A program made the position numbers and the translations under genes. From Candidatus Bathyarchaeota archaeon (GTDB lineage Archaea; Thermoproteota; Bathyarchaeia; Bathyarchaeales; Bathycorpusculaceae), in the NCBI GenBank assembly GCA_026014725.1, contig JAOZHV010000049.1, positions 1-64,000 of the forward strand: 64,000 nt of DNA. Direction: 5' to 3'. The number at the start of each line of letters is the position of its first letter. The first letter of the stretch is position 1. This document shows, in pieces, positions 24,977 to 33,672 of this stretch. The notes under the pieces were generated by a model. It saw only the letters and a program-made list of their open reading frames with translations. It did not search any database and was not told where the DNA came from.

Positions 24977-25825
24977 TTGAGAAAAAGGCTCAAAGAAAAG
25001 CTTGCGCTTCCATCAGGGCAGCTTGGTCAGGTTTACAATTCGTTCGACATAATCGGTGACATAGCCATTGTAAAAACACCCCCCGACAGCAATGTCGACA
25101 TGAAGATAATCGCAAAACAAATCATGCAAGTGCACAAAAACGTCAAAACAGTGTTCGCGCAAACTAGCGCCGTCAGAGGCGACTTTAGAGTACGCGAGTT
25201 AAGGCTTTTAGCAGGCGAAGGCAACACAAACACAACTTACAAGGAATCAGGCTGCATTTTTGCGGTTGACGTGGAAAAATGCTATTTTTCACCCCGCCTA
25301 TCTCACGAACGTGCACGAGTAGCCAGCCAAGTTAAGGCTGGTGAAGTAGTCGTAAACATGTTTTCAGGAGTAGGTTGCTTTAGCGTAATCATTGCCAAAA
25401 CCGTGCCTCAAGTCCAGATTTACTCTATCGATGTTAATCCGACCGCGTTTGAGTGCATGCAGAAGAATGTAAGAATCAATCGTGTTTACGGCAGGGTTAT
25501 TCCTCTGCTTGGTGACGCAAAAGAGATCATTCAAGCAAAACTGCAAGGTGTCGCTGACAGGGTTCTGATGCCCCTGCCAGAAAAAGCACTCGAGTACTTG
25601 CCTGTTGCGGTTTCAGCGTTAAAGAAAGGGGGCGGCTGGATTCACTATTACGATTTCCAGCATGTCTTGGGAAACGAAGACCCACTGGAGAAAACGAAGT
25701 CAAAGATAGTCCAAAAACTTGATCACATAGGTGTAAGGTACACGTTTGCCCACTCTCGTGTTGTACGTAGTACGGGTCCAAATTGGTACCAAACTGTTGC
25801 TGATATAAATGCGCTCATTGGGTAA
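24977..25825 (+). CDS. tRNA (guanine37-N1)-methyltransferase, Trm5 family
   Basis: A 282-residue class I methyltransferase. It has RELRLLAG, YFSPRLSHERARVA, the SAM-binding VVNMFSGVGCFSVIIA, the Trm5-type catalytic DRVLMPLPEKA and a C-terminal Rossmann end. m1G37 formation fits the taw1 gene nearby, whose substrate it makes. The N-terminal D1 domain of full Trm5 is absent, so Taw2 (which transfers the aminocarboxypropyl group in the same pathway) is an alternative; the MPLPEKA motif favours Trm5. The TTG at 24977 is the only start compatible with the stop at 24974. Confidence 0.82.
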   Translation: MRKRLKEKLALPSGQLGQVYNSFDIIGDIAIVKTPPDSNVDMKIIAKQIMQVHKNVKTVFAQTSAVRGDFRVRELRLLAGEGNTNTTYKESGCIFAVDVEKCYFSPRLSHERARVASQVKAGEVVVNMFSGVGCFSVIIAKTVPQVQIYSIDVNPTAFECMQKNVRINRVYGRVIPLLGDAKEIIQAKLQGVADRVLMPLPEKALEYLPVAVSALKKGGGWIHYYDFQHVLGNEDPLEKTKSKIVQKLDHIGVRYTFAHSRVVRSTGPNWYQTVADINALIG

Positions 25826-25995
25826 CTAACCACAGCATTACGTATCCATTTTAAGTATAATCAATGTGCAAACTGCTTCTTGAGAGAAAGCAACGTAGCC
25901 TTTGTTCTTCAATCTTTGCCTGTTAAAAGATGGAGCTATCTAATTTACGGTAACTATTTATGTTATTGCACTCTATCCTAATATGGTGTTGAATT

Positions 25996-26214
25996 TTGAA
26001 AACCGAAAAAATGGAAACGGCTTCTTCAACCTTAGAGAAAGCCAGCCACGAAATGGCTGACACAATCTTAGCCATAATGGATAAGCTTGCGGGAAAAGAA
26101 TCCGACATAAAATTAAGCTTTGAAGACTTAACCCTCGACATGGGCATGTTTAAGGCTAAACTTAACGGCGCAGTCGTTTTAGACATCGTTTACTCTAAAG
26201 ACGTCACTACTTAG
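25996..26214 (+). CDS. Small protein of unknown function (upstream of a pair)
   Basis: A 72-residue, probably alpha plus beta protein, with a helix rich in Ser, Glu and Met (residues 5-32) followed by two strands (IKLSFEDLTLDMGMFKAKLNG, AVVLDIVYS). I do not recognise it. TTG at 25996 or the ATG at 26011 may be used. It is 20 bases before 26235, which ends in a comparable beta region, so the two probably form one unit. Confidence 0.6.
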   Translation: MKTEKMETASSTLEKASHEMADTILAIMDKLAGKESDIKLSFEDLTLDMGMFKAKLNGAVVLDIVYSKDVTT

Positions 26215-26234
26215 TACGCCAAGGCAGGCTGAAG

Positions 26235-26630
26235 ATGCCTCTCGCTACTTTCATAGCTGAGATGCTCAAATCAGGAAAAATTACTGTATCCGCCAACAAT
26301 GTCGAAGCCGTAGAAATCACTGCAGACAATAAACAAATCGATGTAAACTCCGTCAACAAGGATTTCATAAAACAAACTCTTGCAGCTACGCGGGGAAACA
26401 AAAGCAAGGGAACCGTTGGGCTAATCAAGTCTGCCCGAAGCACTCTTGGCATGCTTAAGGATGTCGCTGAAGAACTCTCTGAAGCAGGCATAACAGTCAC
26501 CCTCTCTTACAAAGGCGACCTTGTTGCTACTATGGGTTCTAAAGCGAAACCTAAATTGTCAAGTGTAGTAACAGGTACAAAAGCCCTAGAAATCAATAGT
26601 CCACGAAAACTCTTAGAACTCGGTCTCTAA
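26235..26630 (+). CDS. Small protein of unknown function (second of a pair)
   Basis: A 131-residue protein with an N-terminal beta region (SGKITVSANNVEAVEITA), a central helix (STLGMLKDVAEELSEAG) and a strand (ITVTLSYKGDLVATMG). No family recognised and no membrane segment. Co-directional and close to 25996-26214. It reads well in codon use and has an ATG start, so I take it as real. Confidence 0.62.
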   Translation: MPLATFIAEMLKSGKITVSANNVEAVEITADNKQIDVNSVNKDFIKQTLAATRGNKSKGTVGLIKSARSTLGMLKDVAEELSEAGITVTLSYKGDLVATMGSKAKPKLSSVVTGTKALEINSPRKLLELGL

Positions 26631-26692
26631 ATTATCAAGGCGAGAATATTTTAATAGCTATCACTGATACATCTATCTGTGCTGTGATTTCG

Positions 26693-26962
26693 ATGAAGAG
26701 AAAGCTAATGGAAATCTTGGCTTGCCCAATCGACAAGTATCATCCGCTTGAACTTCACGTTTTCGAAGAAAAAGACGAAATAGTTGAAGGCTTAATCGTC
26801 TGCCCCAAATGCCTGCGCTGGTACCCAATCCGTGAGGAAATCCCAGAAATGCTGCCTGACGAGTTGCGCAAAGAAGCGGAAGATTTGCCGTTTCTAAAGA
26901 AGTGGAAAGCGCAGATTCCAGAAAAAATCGTTTCTGAAGGCAAGCCCTTCAACTTGAAATAG
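26693..26962 (+). CDS. Trm112 family methyltransferase partner
   Basis: An 89-residue zinc ribbon protein of the Trm112 family: MKRKLMEILACPIDKYHPLEL, then LIVCPKCLRWYPIREEIPEMLPDELR. Trm112 is the obligate activator of several translation-linked methyltransferases, in archaea including the Trm11/TrmG10-type enzyme, one of which is at 34319. ATG at 26693 gives the family's usual opening; an in-frame GTG at 26684 is possible. TATA-like AATATTTTAATA lies 50 bases upstream. Confidence 0.92.
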   Translation: MKRKLMEILACPIDKYHPLELHVFEEKDEIVEGLIVCPKCLRWYPIREEIPEMLPDELRKEAEDLPFLKKWKAQIPEKIVSEGKPFNLK

Positions 26963-26968
26963 CCCTTT

Positions 26969-27928
26969 CTAAAAACTTTCTAATTTTATTGCCATACCTT
27001 TTGCTGAAGACTTGATTGCTGCAGTAGCGACCTGTAGCGCTCTCACGCCATCCTCTCCAGTAACAATGGGTTTCTTTTTCTCCACTATGCAATCCACAAA
27101 GTGCTGGAGCTCCATTTTAAGGGGTTCTTGGAAGGGCAACCGCGGTTGCACAGTTTCCTTTTGCTGTTCAATCCACAGGTCCTGCGTTATGTAATCAAGT
27201 TTCATTATGGCTTCGCTCCCCGTCACAGTTAACAGGCGGGTCTTGTAGGGCGTGAGCCAGTTGGTCTCGATAAACGCGGTCTTGCCATCCTTGTAGGTAA
27301 GCATTATTTGGGCGTAGTCTTCGAATTTTTTGATTCTCATGCTGCCCATCTTTGCGTAGACGGAAAGGGGGTCTTCGTTTGAGATGAACCGCATAACGTC
27401 AATGTCATGGATGGCTGTGTCCTTCACGACGCCAACATCTCCGATTCTTTCAGGCCACTGTGAAACACGTTTGGCTGTTGCGCAGACTAATTCCCCGATT
27501 TTCTTGTTCTCAACCGACTGCCGTATGTGTTGCAGGCCAGGTATGAACCTCATGAGGAAGCCCACCGTCAAGTGCAAACCATTCTCCTGCGCAGTTTGAA
27601 CTAGTTTTTCTGCTTGTTTGGGGTTGGTTGCCATGGGCTTCTCAACTAAAACATGCTTTCCAGCCCTCAGCGCTTTTAGGGCTTCTTTGGCAAGGATTGT
27701 TGACCACGTGCAAACGTTGACTGCCTCAATCTCCTTGTTTTTTAGCATTTGTGCGCTGCTGGTGTAGGCTTTGGCGCCGTACTGTTTAGCCATGGCTTGG
27801 GCTCTTTCGCGGTTAACGTCGCATACTGCGATGAGTTCTGTTGAGGGCAATTCATGGTAGACTCTAGCGTGGTTTTTTCCCCATTGCCCTGTTCCGATTA
27901 CTGCAACACCCAGCTTTTTCATTGCCAA
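26969..27928 (-). CDS. Gfo/Idh/MocA family oxidoreductase
   Basis: A 319-residue NAD(P)-dependent sugar oxidoreductase. The nucleotide-binding start GVAVIGTGQWGKNHARVY, the catalytic lysine segment VEKPMATN and the helix with AIHDIDVMRF are visible. It resembles WbpB/WlbA-type UDP-sugar 3-dehydrogenases, which fits its place at the end of a nucleotide-sugar operon. Its start overlaps the end of 27919-29319 by 10 bases. Confidence 0.9.
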   Translation of the reverse strand: MAMKKLGVAVIGTGQWGKNHARVYHELPSTELIAVCDVNRERAQAMAKQYGAKAYTSSAQMLKNKEIEAVNVCTWSTILAKEALKALRAGKHVLVEKPMATNPKQAEKLVQTAQENGLHLTVGFLMRFIPGLQHIRQSVENKKIGELVCATAKRVSQWPERIGDVGVVKDTAIHDIDVMRFISNEDPLSVYAKMGSMRIKKFEDYAQIMLTYKDGKTAFIETNWLTPYKTRLLTVTGSEAIMKLDYITQDLWIEQQKETVQPRLPFQEPLKMELQHFVDCIVEKKKPIVTGEDGVRALQVATAAIKSSAKGMAIKLESF

Positions 27929-29319
27929 CTACCTGTTCCTCTTCCCAGCCCACAGTATATGAATCCTTCTGTTGTCACCTTTTTAGGCTCCATTGTACCT
28001 GTTAAATCCACGATGACTGAGGGCTTTTTCATAATAGCTTTAACTTTTTTTAGGTTCAAACGGGTAACCTGCTCTTGTCCTGACAGGATAACGATGCAGT
28101 CGGCGCCTTCCACTGCCTCATTCAAAACCGTTTTTACCGTTCGCAAATTTGTTTGCTCCTTCTTTGCTTTGGGGTCATAGATGCTGACCTTAGCGCCTTT
28201 CATTCCGAGCATTTTAACAAAAACATCCATAGCCAATGTGGGGTTAGCTGAGCCTATGACTGCAACCCTTGCCCTCCTCAAGGTCTTGCCGCAACTCCGC
28301 AACCCTTCCTGAGCGAGGTTAACTGCGTGTTTAACCATGTCCTTATTTATTTGACGCGCTAACGCTAGAAGCCGAAGCTTGGCATTCAAGTTCTCTGCGC
28401 TTTCAAGTAGCATATAGGCTTCGTTCTTGTTTTCTTCCTCAACGGTGGTTGGAAGAAAACTTGAGTCATTAAGGTCTAGTACTTTTAAAACCTCAAAATA
28501 GTCCACGTTCGCCTTTTCGCAGAAAACCGCCAACTCATTGGCTAACGCCCTGCTTGCATCATGTTTGACGGCGGCGAATAGCGCGGCAATCTCCGCGACT
28601 TTTACTTGATTAACAGTTTTCACGTTTCTGGATAACGTGTTGAAAACTGTTGTCGCTGCGTTAAGGCTGGTTTGGTCAGAAGCCGCAACTTTCAAGTTCA
28701 CATTTGATGTTTCCGTTGAGGGGACTGAGGTGTAAGCTAAACCAAAATCCTGACCTGCTTTGAGCCCTGACGTGTTCTCTAATGTTTCTTTTATTGTGCC
28801 TTCTGTGAAGCCGAAGCCTGCAACGCCGCTGTAAACTATCAGCGTGCCGCTTCGCAGGGATGCTCCTATTTGCTTGCAGGCATTTATGACTGGTGAATAA
28901 TCCGTCTTGTTTTTGTCATCAAGTTTAGGGGAGACGGTTAAGAGGATTATGTCGCTTTGAGGAACCGTGCTTTTTAGGTCGTTGCTGGTGATTATTCTTC
29001 CTGCCGTTATGTGGCTTTTTAGTTTGCTTTCAACGTTCGGTTGGGCGAACGGTGCTTTTCCTCTGGCAAGTTTTTTCATGACGCTTGGGTCAGCATCTGA
29101 GCATACAACTTTGAAACCTGCATCCGCGAAGGTATTCGCAAGGGTGACTCCTCTTTGGTCGCAGCCTACAACGCTTACAGTGTATGCTGAGCGTTTTTCC
29201 GCAGAATCGATTTCTTCGGGTTTGAGATGTAGGACTGACGGCAACCGTATTTTCTCCGAGTACAAGCTGGCTCTATATTGTTTCAAGGAGTTTTTTGAGC
29301 CTTGAACTGTAGTCCTCAA
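27919..29319 (-). CDS. Nucleotide-sugar dehydrogenase homologue lacking the catalytic cysteine
   Basis: A 466-residue protein of the UDP-glucose/GDP-mannose dehydrogenase superfamily: Rossmann start VSVVGCDQRGVTLANTFADA, the central helical domain with AEIAALFAAVKHDASRALAN, and the C-terminal domain VAVIGSANPTLAMD. In active relatives the central domain continues into a GxGFGGxCxPxD-like loop; here the equivalent stretch reads LDLNDSSFLPTTVEEENKN and has no cysteine. An unusual 40-residue N-terminal extension is present. The start is TTG at 29319 (overlapping glmM by 47 bases) or TTG at 29286. It is probably non-oxidising or structural. Confidence 0.8.
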   Translation of the reverse strand: MRTTVQGSKNSLKQYRASLYSEKIRLPSVLHLKPEEIDSAEKRSAYTVSVVGCDQRGVTLANTFADAGFKVVCSDADPSVMKKLARGKAPFAQPNVESKLKSHITAGRIITSNDLKSTVPQSDIILLTVSPKLDDKNKTDYSPVINACKQIGASLRSGTLIVYSGVAGFGFTEGTIKETLENTSGLKAGQDFGLAYTSVPSTETSNVNLKVAASDQTSLNAATTVFNTLSRNVKTVNQVKVAEIAALFAAVKHDASRALANELAVFCEKANVDYFEVLKVLDLNDSSFLPTTVEEENKNEAYMLLESAENLNAKLRLLALARQINKDMVKHAVNLAQEGLRSCGKTLRRARVAVIGSANPTLAMDVFVKMLGMKGAKVSIYDPKAKKEQTNLRTVKTVLNEAVEGADCIVILSGQEQVTRLNLKKVKAIMKKPSVIVDLTGTMEPKKVTTEGFIYCGLGRGTGSWQ

Positions 29320-30643
29320 CTAGCTTTAATGCTTTTTCTTGGTTTTTCGCTTCAGCATACAGCCTGAAAACTGGTTCGGTGCCGCTTGGTCTAATCAAAA
29401 TGGCGCTACTGTCGCTGAACCAGATTTTGACGCCGTCAATGGTGCTGACGTTTTCGCCTTTTACTTGTTCAAAGATTTTCTGTTGCAGAATCTCTTTTTT
29501 CTCGTCGGGGCATTTGATTTTGCCCTTCTCTATAAAGTACTGCGGTTGCTCAGCGACGAGTTGCGCTAGCGATTGACCAGTTTGTGCCATAATGTTGAGC
29601 AACAGTGCAGTGGTCATTGCGCCGTCACGGACTGCTTGGTGTGGACGGTAAAAAATTCCGCCGTTCTCTTCCCCGCCCAAATTAGCGTTTTCAGTTTTCA
29701 TGGTTTGGGAAACCGTGACGCTTCCCACTTTAGTCCAGATTAACTTGCCCTTGTATGCTTCCACAGTATCCTTGATTAAGGTGGATGAGCTTACAGGTGT
29801 AACGATTTTTGCGCCTTGGTTCTGGAGAAGATACTGCTTAATTACTACTGCGAAGGTTTTGTCGCCCCAGTAAATCACGCCGTTTCCGTCGACAAAGATT
29901 GAGCGGTCAGCGTCGCCATCAAAAGCAACTCCCATGTCAGCGCCTATTGCCTTAACAGTCGAAGCCAAATCACCTAAGCTTTCAGGTCTGGGTTCAGGCA
30001 TTCTGCCGGGGAAAGTGCCGTCGATGTTTGCGTTTATGCTGGTGACTTTGCAGCCAAGTTCTCTCAGAAGCACTGGCGCGGCTATTCCTCCGACGCTGTT
30101 TGCGGCGTCAACGACAACGTGGAAGTGTTTGCTGGCGATTTTTTCGACATCAACGTGCTTTTTAATGGCTTGAACATATTCATCGTTGATCCCTTCCAAA
30201 TCGTGCTTTTCGCCTAACTTATCCCAATCAGCGAAGACAATTTTGTTATCAAAGTAAATGTTCTCTATCTCTGTCTCCTGCTCATGTGAGGTTTCTATGC
30301 CGTCGCTCCAAATCACCTTAATGCCATTGTACTCTGGCGGATTATGCGAAGCTGAGATTATGACTCCGCCGTCCATCTTGTGGTTCTTAACCGCGAATTG
30401 AATCGCAGGGGTTGAAGCTATCCCAGCAAAGTAAACGTTGCATCCAGCAGCTGTTAAGCCAGCAATCACTGCTCTAGCAAACATGGGGCCGCTGGTTCGT
30501 GCGTCATAACCTAACAGTAAGTTTTTGTTTTTTCCAAAAAACGTTCCAATAGAGGCTCCGACTTTTATGGCCATTTCAGGCGTCAATTCGACGTTGACAA
30601 GGCCTCGTATGCCGTTTGTTCCAAAAAGTTTTCGTGCGCTCAT
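29273..30643 (-). CDS. glmM: Phosphoglucosamine/phosphohexose mutase
   Basis: A 456-residue alpha-phosphohexomutase. The phosphoserine loop IISASHNPPEYNG (about residue 96), metal-binding FDGDADRS, the sugar loop GGEENGG and the phosphate loop IRPSGTEP are all intact. In this operon the probable reaction is GlcN-6-P to GlcN-1-P toward UDP-GlcNAc; phosphomannomutase activity is the alternative. It is 7 bases downstream of the nucleotidyltransferase gene. Confidence 0.93.
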   Translation of the reverse strand: MSARKLFGTNGIRGLVNVELTPEMAIKVGASIGTFFGKNKNLLLGYDARTSGPMFARAVIAGLTAAGCNVYFAGIASTPAIQFAVKNHKMDGGVIISASHNPPEYNGIKVIWSDGIETSHEQETEIENIYFDNKIVFADWDKLGEKHDLEGINDEYVQAIKKHVDVEKIASKHFHVVVDAANSVGGIAAPVLLRELGCKVTSINANIDGTFPGRMPEPRPESLGDLASTVKAIGADMGVAFDGDADRSIFVDGNGVIYWGDKTFAVVIKQYLLQNQGAKIVTPVSSSTLIKDTVEAYKGKLIWTKVGSVTVSQTMKTENANLGGEENGGIFYRPHQAVRDGAMTTALLLNIMAQTGQSLAQLVAEQPQYFIEKGKIKCPDEKKEILQQKIFEQVKGENVSTIDGVKIWFSDSSAILIRPSGTEPVFRLYAEAKNQEKALKLVEDYSSRLKKLLETI

Positions 30644-30650
30644 AATATTT

Positions 30651-31751
30651 TCAGCTCAATACTCTTTTACAGTCAATCTTGGGTTTTAAAACGTTTTCAG
30701 AGACTTCCTTAGCTGGGCATATAGCTAAGCCTTCAGGCAGGTGAACGCCGTCTTTAATTTTGGCTTGGTCACCGACAATGCAGCCTTCAGACAGTTTCAC
30801 GTTTTTCCCTACTCGTGCTCCCTCGCCAACTATGGCGCCATTGAGCGTGGCAAAATCGCCGATTTCCACGTCTGCGAAAACTACGGAATTAGAAATATGC
30901 ACCTTCTTGCCAACCTTGGTGTTCTTTCCTATGATGGCATATGGACCGATTACTGATTTTTCACCCACAGAAACGTCCCCATCCAGCGCAATTGGCTTTT
31001 TCACCTCAAACTTCTCTGCGTTTTTCTGCTTTAGGCTATTGGCGATTGAATCAAGGATCACCTTGTTTGTCTCTATGTACTCTTCGGGTTTGCCAATGTC
31101 CATCCACAAGCCATTAATACAGTAACCGTAAAGCTTGCCTTCAGCAGCTAGTTTGGGGAAGACTTCGCGTTCGATGGAGACTGCTCTTCCCTGCGGAATA
31201 TAATCGAAAACTTTTGGGCTGAGAACGTATGCTCCAGCGTTTATGAGGTTACTTGGCGCTTCCCCTTTGGCTGGTTTCTCAATGAATCTTTTGATTTGCT
31301 CGCCATTTAGTTCAGCGACGCCGAAACTGCACGGGTCCTCAACTTTGCAGAGCGCGATTGTTGCCAGAGCGCTCAATTTTTTGTGTTCAGCAAGCAGTTC
31401 TCGGTAGTTTATGTCCGCAAAAATGTCACCGTTCAAGACGATAAAAGGCTCGCTGTGTCCGATGAGTTGCTCGGCTTTTTTGATTGGCCCAGCGGTTCCT
31501 AAGGGCATTTTTGGCGGGTCAATGGAAAACTTGACTTTTAAGCCGCACTTGGGCGGGCGCTGCTGTCGAATATAGAACTGTGTTAGCGCGTTTACTGCCA
31601 ATATGGCTTCGTCTACACCGTTTCTTGCTAACCGCTCAAAAATCCATTGGAGTAATGGTTTGTTAACGATTGGGAAAAGAGTTTTTGGCCTAGCGCAACT
31701 TAGCGGTCGTAGCCTCGTAGCAAAGCCGCCTGCTAAAATCAATGCCTTCAG
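30651..31751 (-). CDS. Sugar-1-phosphate nucleotidyltransferase with left-handed beta helix
   Basis: A protein of about 366 residues with an N-terminal nucleotidyltransferase domain (LILAGGFATRLRPLSCARPK) and C-terminal hexapeptide repeats (residues about 250-340). It probably makes UDP-GlcNAc or a related NDP-sugar. Homologues start MKAxILAGG; the codons here are CTG-AAG-GCA-TTG-ATT, with GGTGA six bases before the CTG at 31751. A TTG at 31742 would be 15 bases from that site and lose the conserved first residues, so a CTG start is likely. First gene of the nucleotide-sugar operon. Confidence 0.9.
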   Translation of the reverse strand: MKALILAGGFATRLRPLSCARPKTLFPIVNKPLLQWIFERLARNGVDEAILAVNALTQFYIRQQRPPKCGLKVKFSIDPPKMPLGTAGPIKKAEQLIGHSEPFIVLNGDIFADINYRELLAEHKKLSALATIALCKVEDPCSFGVAELNGEQIKRFIEKPAKGEAPSNLINAGAYVLSPKVFDYIPQGRAVSIEREVFPKLAAEGKLYGYCINGLWMDIGKPEEYIETNKVILDSIANSLKQKNAEKFEVKKPIALDGDVSVGEKSVIGPYAIIGKNTKVGKKVHISNSVVFADVEIGDFATLNGAIVGEGARVGKNVKLSEGCIVGDQAKIKDGVHLPEGLAICPAKEVSENVLKPKIDCKRVLS

Positions 31752-31869
31752 CGGGTGTCACCTTAATACGCAGTACACTAATAACTCATTTTTATATAAA
31801 CTTGTTATGCGTCACCGTTGGTGTTCTCAGCTCAACAGTACTCAGCCCAGAAAAAATGGTCCAGACGAA

Positions 31870-31998
31870 CATATTTGGAGCATATTAGGAACTCATTGCA
31901 GAATCCTGTAGGGGGTAGGTGCTGTTGGCTGTTTTCTAAGCCAAAGGCATGTTGAAAATCGTGTTTTTATAGGGAGGTAGGGTCTGTGGCAGAGCAAC
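31870..31998 (+). repeat. Dispersed repeat family, full-length copy A
   Basis: 129 bases that match, in opposite orientation, 53982-54113 along their whole length. Landmarks in order on plus: CATATTTGGA, GGGGGTAGGTGC, AAGCCA, GGCATGTTGAAAATC, a TATA-like TTTTTATAGGGAGGTAGG and GGCAGAGCAAC. A small hairpin (ATTTT/AAAAT, 31999-32010) follows. The TATA-like box with transcription start near GAGCAAC suggests a small RNA read toward the 3' end of the convergent CoA-binding gene. It fills most of the 276-base gap between the nucleotidyltransferase and the CoA-binding gene. Confidence 0.7.
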
Positions 31999-32027
31999 AT
32001 TTTCTAAAATCTCAGATGCCTTTTGCT

Positions 32028-32468
32028 TCATTGGTGCTTGTCTTTGTGTAAACGCTGGTGCTCAACCATTAAACATTTATCCATAACCACAATCAAACCC
32101 GCCTTTTGGGCGGCTTCCGCAGCCTGTTCGTTAACAATCCCCAGTTGCATCCAAACCACAAAAGGGCGCCCAACCGTCCGCTTGAGTTTGATGGCTTGCT
32201 CTACAATCGGCGGAACATCTTCCTCTTTCCTGAAAATGTCAACAACATCTAAGGTCTTCTGAATCTCTGGGGGCATATCAAGCAGGCTCTTGTAGCTTTC
32301 TTGACCAAACACTTCATCAACAAACGGGTTAACAGGAATGATGCAATAACCATGGTTTTTAAGGTAAGCCGCAACCCTGTGGCTTGGCTTGCCAATTTTA
32401 TCGGATAACCCGACAACTGCAATAACTTTGTACTTACTTAAAATCTCCTTAATCACTTCTCGGCTCAA
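32028..32468 (-). CDS. CoA-binding domain protein
   Basis: A 146-residue single-domain protein of the CoA-binding family (YccU-like): KVIAVVGLSDKIGKPSHRVA, GYCIIPVNPF, DVVDIFRKEEDVPPIVEQAI and VVWMQLGIVNE. It has a Rossmann fold and is thought to bind CoA; the cellular role is unknown. TTG start. It lies 17 bases after the HtrA-like gene on the same strand. Confidence 0.92.
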   Translation of the reverse strand: MSREVIKEILSKYKVIAVVGLSDKIGKPSHRVAAYLKNHGYCIIPVNPFVDEVFGQESYKSLLDMPPEIQKTLDVVDIFRKEEDVPPIVEQAIKLKRTVGRPFVVWMQLGIVNEQAAEAAQKAGLIVVMDKCLMVEHQRLHKDKHQ

Positions 32469-32485
32469 TTAATCACCACTGTGCT

Positions 32486-33442
32486 TTAAGGAGCTTCACT
32501 TAGTTTTAGCTCAAAAAAGTGCTCTCTACCCTTACGCAACGCATAAATCTTAATTCCTTCGCCAACCTTGCGCTTATGAATCTCACTAACTAACTCTTCA
32601 ATGCTATGAATCTGCATGTCGTCAACTTCTAGGATTATGTCGCCGTCTGCCATACCTGCGGCTTCTGCAGGGCTTCCCTCAGCAACCTTGGTAACTAAAA
32701 CCCCCTGTTCCACTGGCAAATCATAATAGTTCCCAATTTGTGAGGTTATGGTTAAACCGACTATTCCAAGCCAAGGTCTTTTAGCTACACCTTCAGCAAC
32801 GATGTCATCAGTACAAACTTTAGCGGCGTTTATGGGGATTGCAAAGCCGATGCCTTGCGCATATGGAATGATGGCAGTGTTTATCGCTATGACTTTTCCC
32901 GTTATGTCGACGAGTGGGCCGCCGCTGTTTCCAGGGTTGATTGAAGCGTCAGTTTGCACAAGGTTCTCTATTAAGCCCCTCTCGGATTCGATAGTGCGGT
33001 TTATTGCGCTGACAACTCCTGAAGTTACGCTGGGTCCACCTGCTAAACCGAAGGGGTTGCCGATGGCGTAAACTCGTTGTCCCATCCTAAGCTTGTCTGA
33101 ATCGCCTAACTCAACAGCCTGCAAGTTCTTTGCCGTTATTTTCACAACTGCTAGGTCATGGATGGCACATGAGCCTGCAATGATGCCTTCTACAACTTGA
33201 TTGTTCCATAAGGTTACGCTGATTTTTTCTGCACCGCCTACCACATGGTTGTTGGTTAGGACTAGTCCGTTGTTGTCGTTTGCTTGGATGATTGTGCCTG
33301 AACCCATGCCGCCTACTGGAACGGCTTGGTAGAAGATGTTGTGGATTAGTTTTATTGTGCTTATGTTTACTACGCTTTTGCTGACTTTTTCGATGATTTC
33401 TAAGATGGCGTTTTCGTCGTATGACAAGGGGTGGTTCCTCAA
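32486..33442 (-). CDS. HtrA/DegP-like serine protease with PDZ domain
   Basis: A 318-residue trypsin-like protease. The catalytic triad is present: His in LTNNHVVGG, Asp in AIHDLAVV and Ser in INPGNSGGPL; one PDZ domain occupies residues about 220-318 (PWLGIVGL... AAGMADGDIILEVDDM). There is no signal peptide or membrane segment, so it is probably cytoplasmic, unlike most bacterial HtrA. It likely handles damaged proteins. Co-directional with the CoA-binding gene. Confidence 0.94.
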   Translation of the reverse strand: MRNHPLSYDENAILEIIEKVSKSVVNISTIKLIHNIFYQAVPVGGMGSGTIIQANDNNGLVLTNNHVVGGAEKISVTLWNNQVVEGIIAGSCAIHDLAVVKITAKNLQAVELGDSDKLRMGQRVYAIGNPFGLAGGPSVTSGVVSAINRTIESERGLIENLVQTDASINPGNSGGPLVDITGKVIAINTAIIPYAQGIGFAIPINAAKVCTDDIVAEGVAKRPWLGIVGLTITSQIGNYYDLPVEQGVLVTKVAEGSPAEAAGMADGDIILEVDDMQIHSIEELVSEIHKRKVGEGIKIYALRKGREHFFELKLSEAP

Positions 33443-33522
33443 AAATGGTTAATTTCAGCGTTTTTAATAAAGCTTGAATGTTTTTTCTTTAGTAGTTGTT
33501 GACTAGACAATTGCTTGCACGC

Positions 33523-33640
33523 ACCGCGGTTTACCGCGGCCATCAGGGGTTTGGCTGATGCGGCTTTGGCAGTTTTACCACGGCCATCCTGTAAGGGATT
33601 AATTGGGTACTGGTCGTAGTAACAATGGTCGCAGTAAAAC
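33523..33640. repeat. Cluster of short direct repeats and palindromes
   Basis: TTTACCGCGGCCATC (33530-33544) recurs as TTTACCACGGCCATC at 33574-33588; between them CATCAG and CTGATG can pair as a hairpin. TGGTCGTAGTAA is followed after 2 bases by TGGTCGCAGTAA (33612-33637). CCGCGG occurs twice in 17 bases at 33523-33539. This could be a structured RNA, an operator region or repeat debris. Confidence 0.5.
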
Positions 33641-33672
33641 AACAAGCTACTGAACTGATTTTGCGCCAATAG

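Noticed and set aside
33523-33640. CRISPR array
   Set aside because: Only two copies of a 15-mer with an imperfect match and no regular spacers or cas genes.
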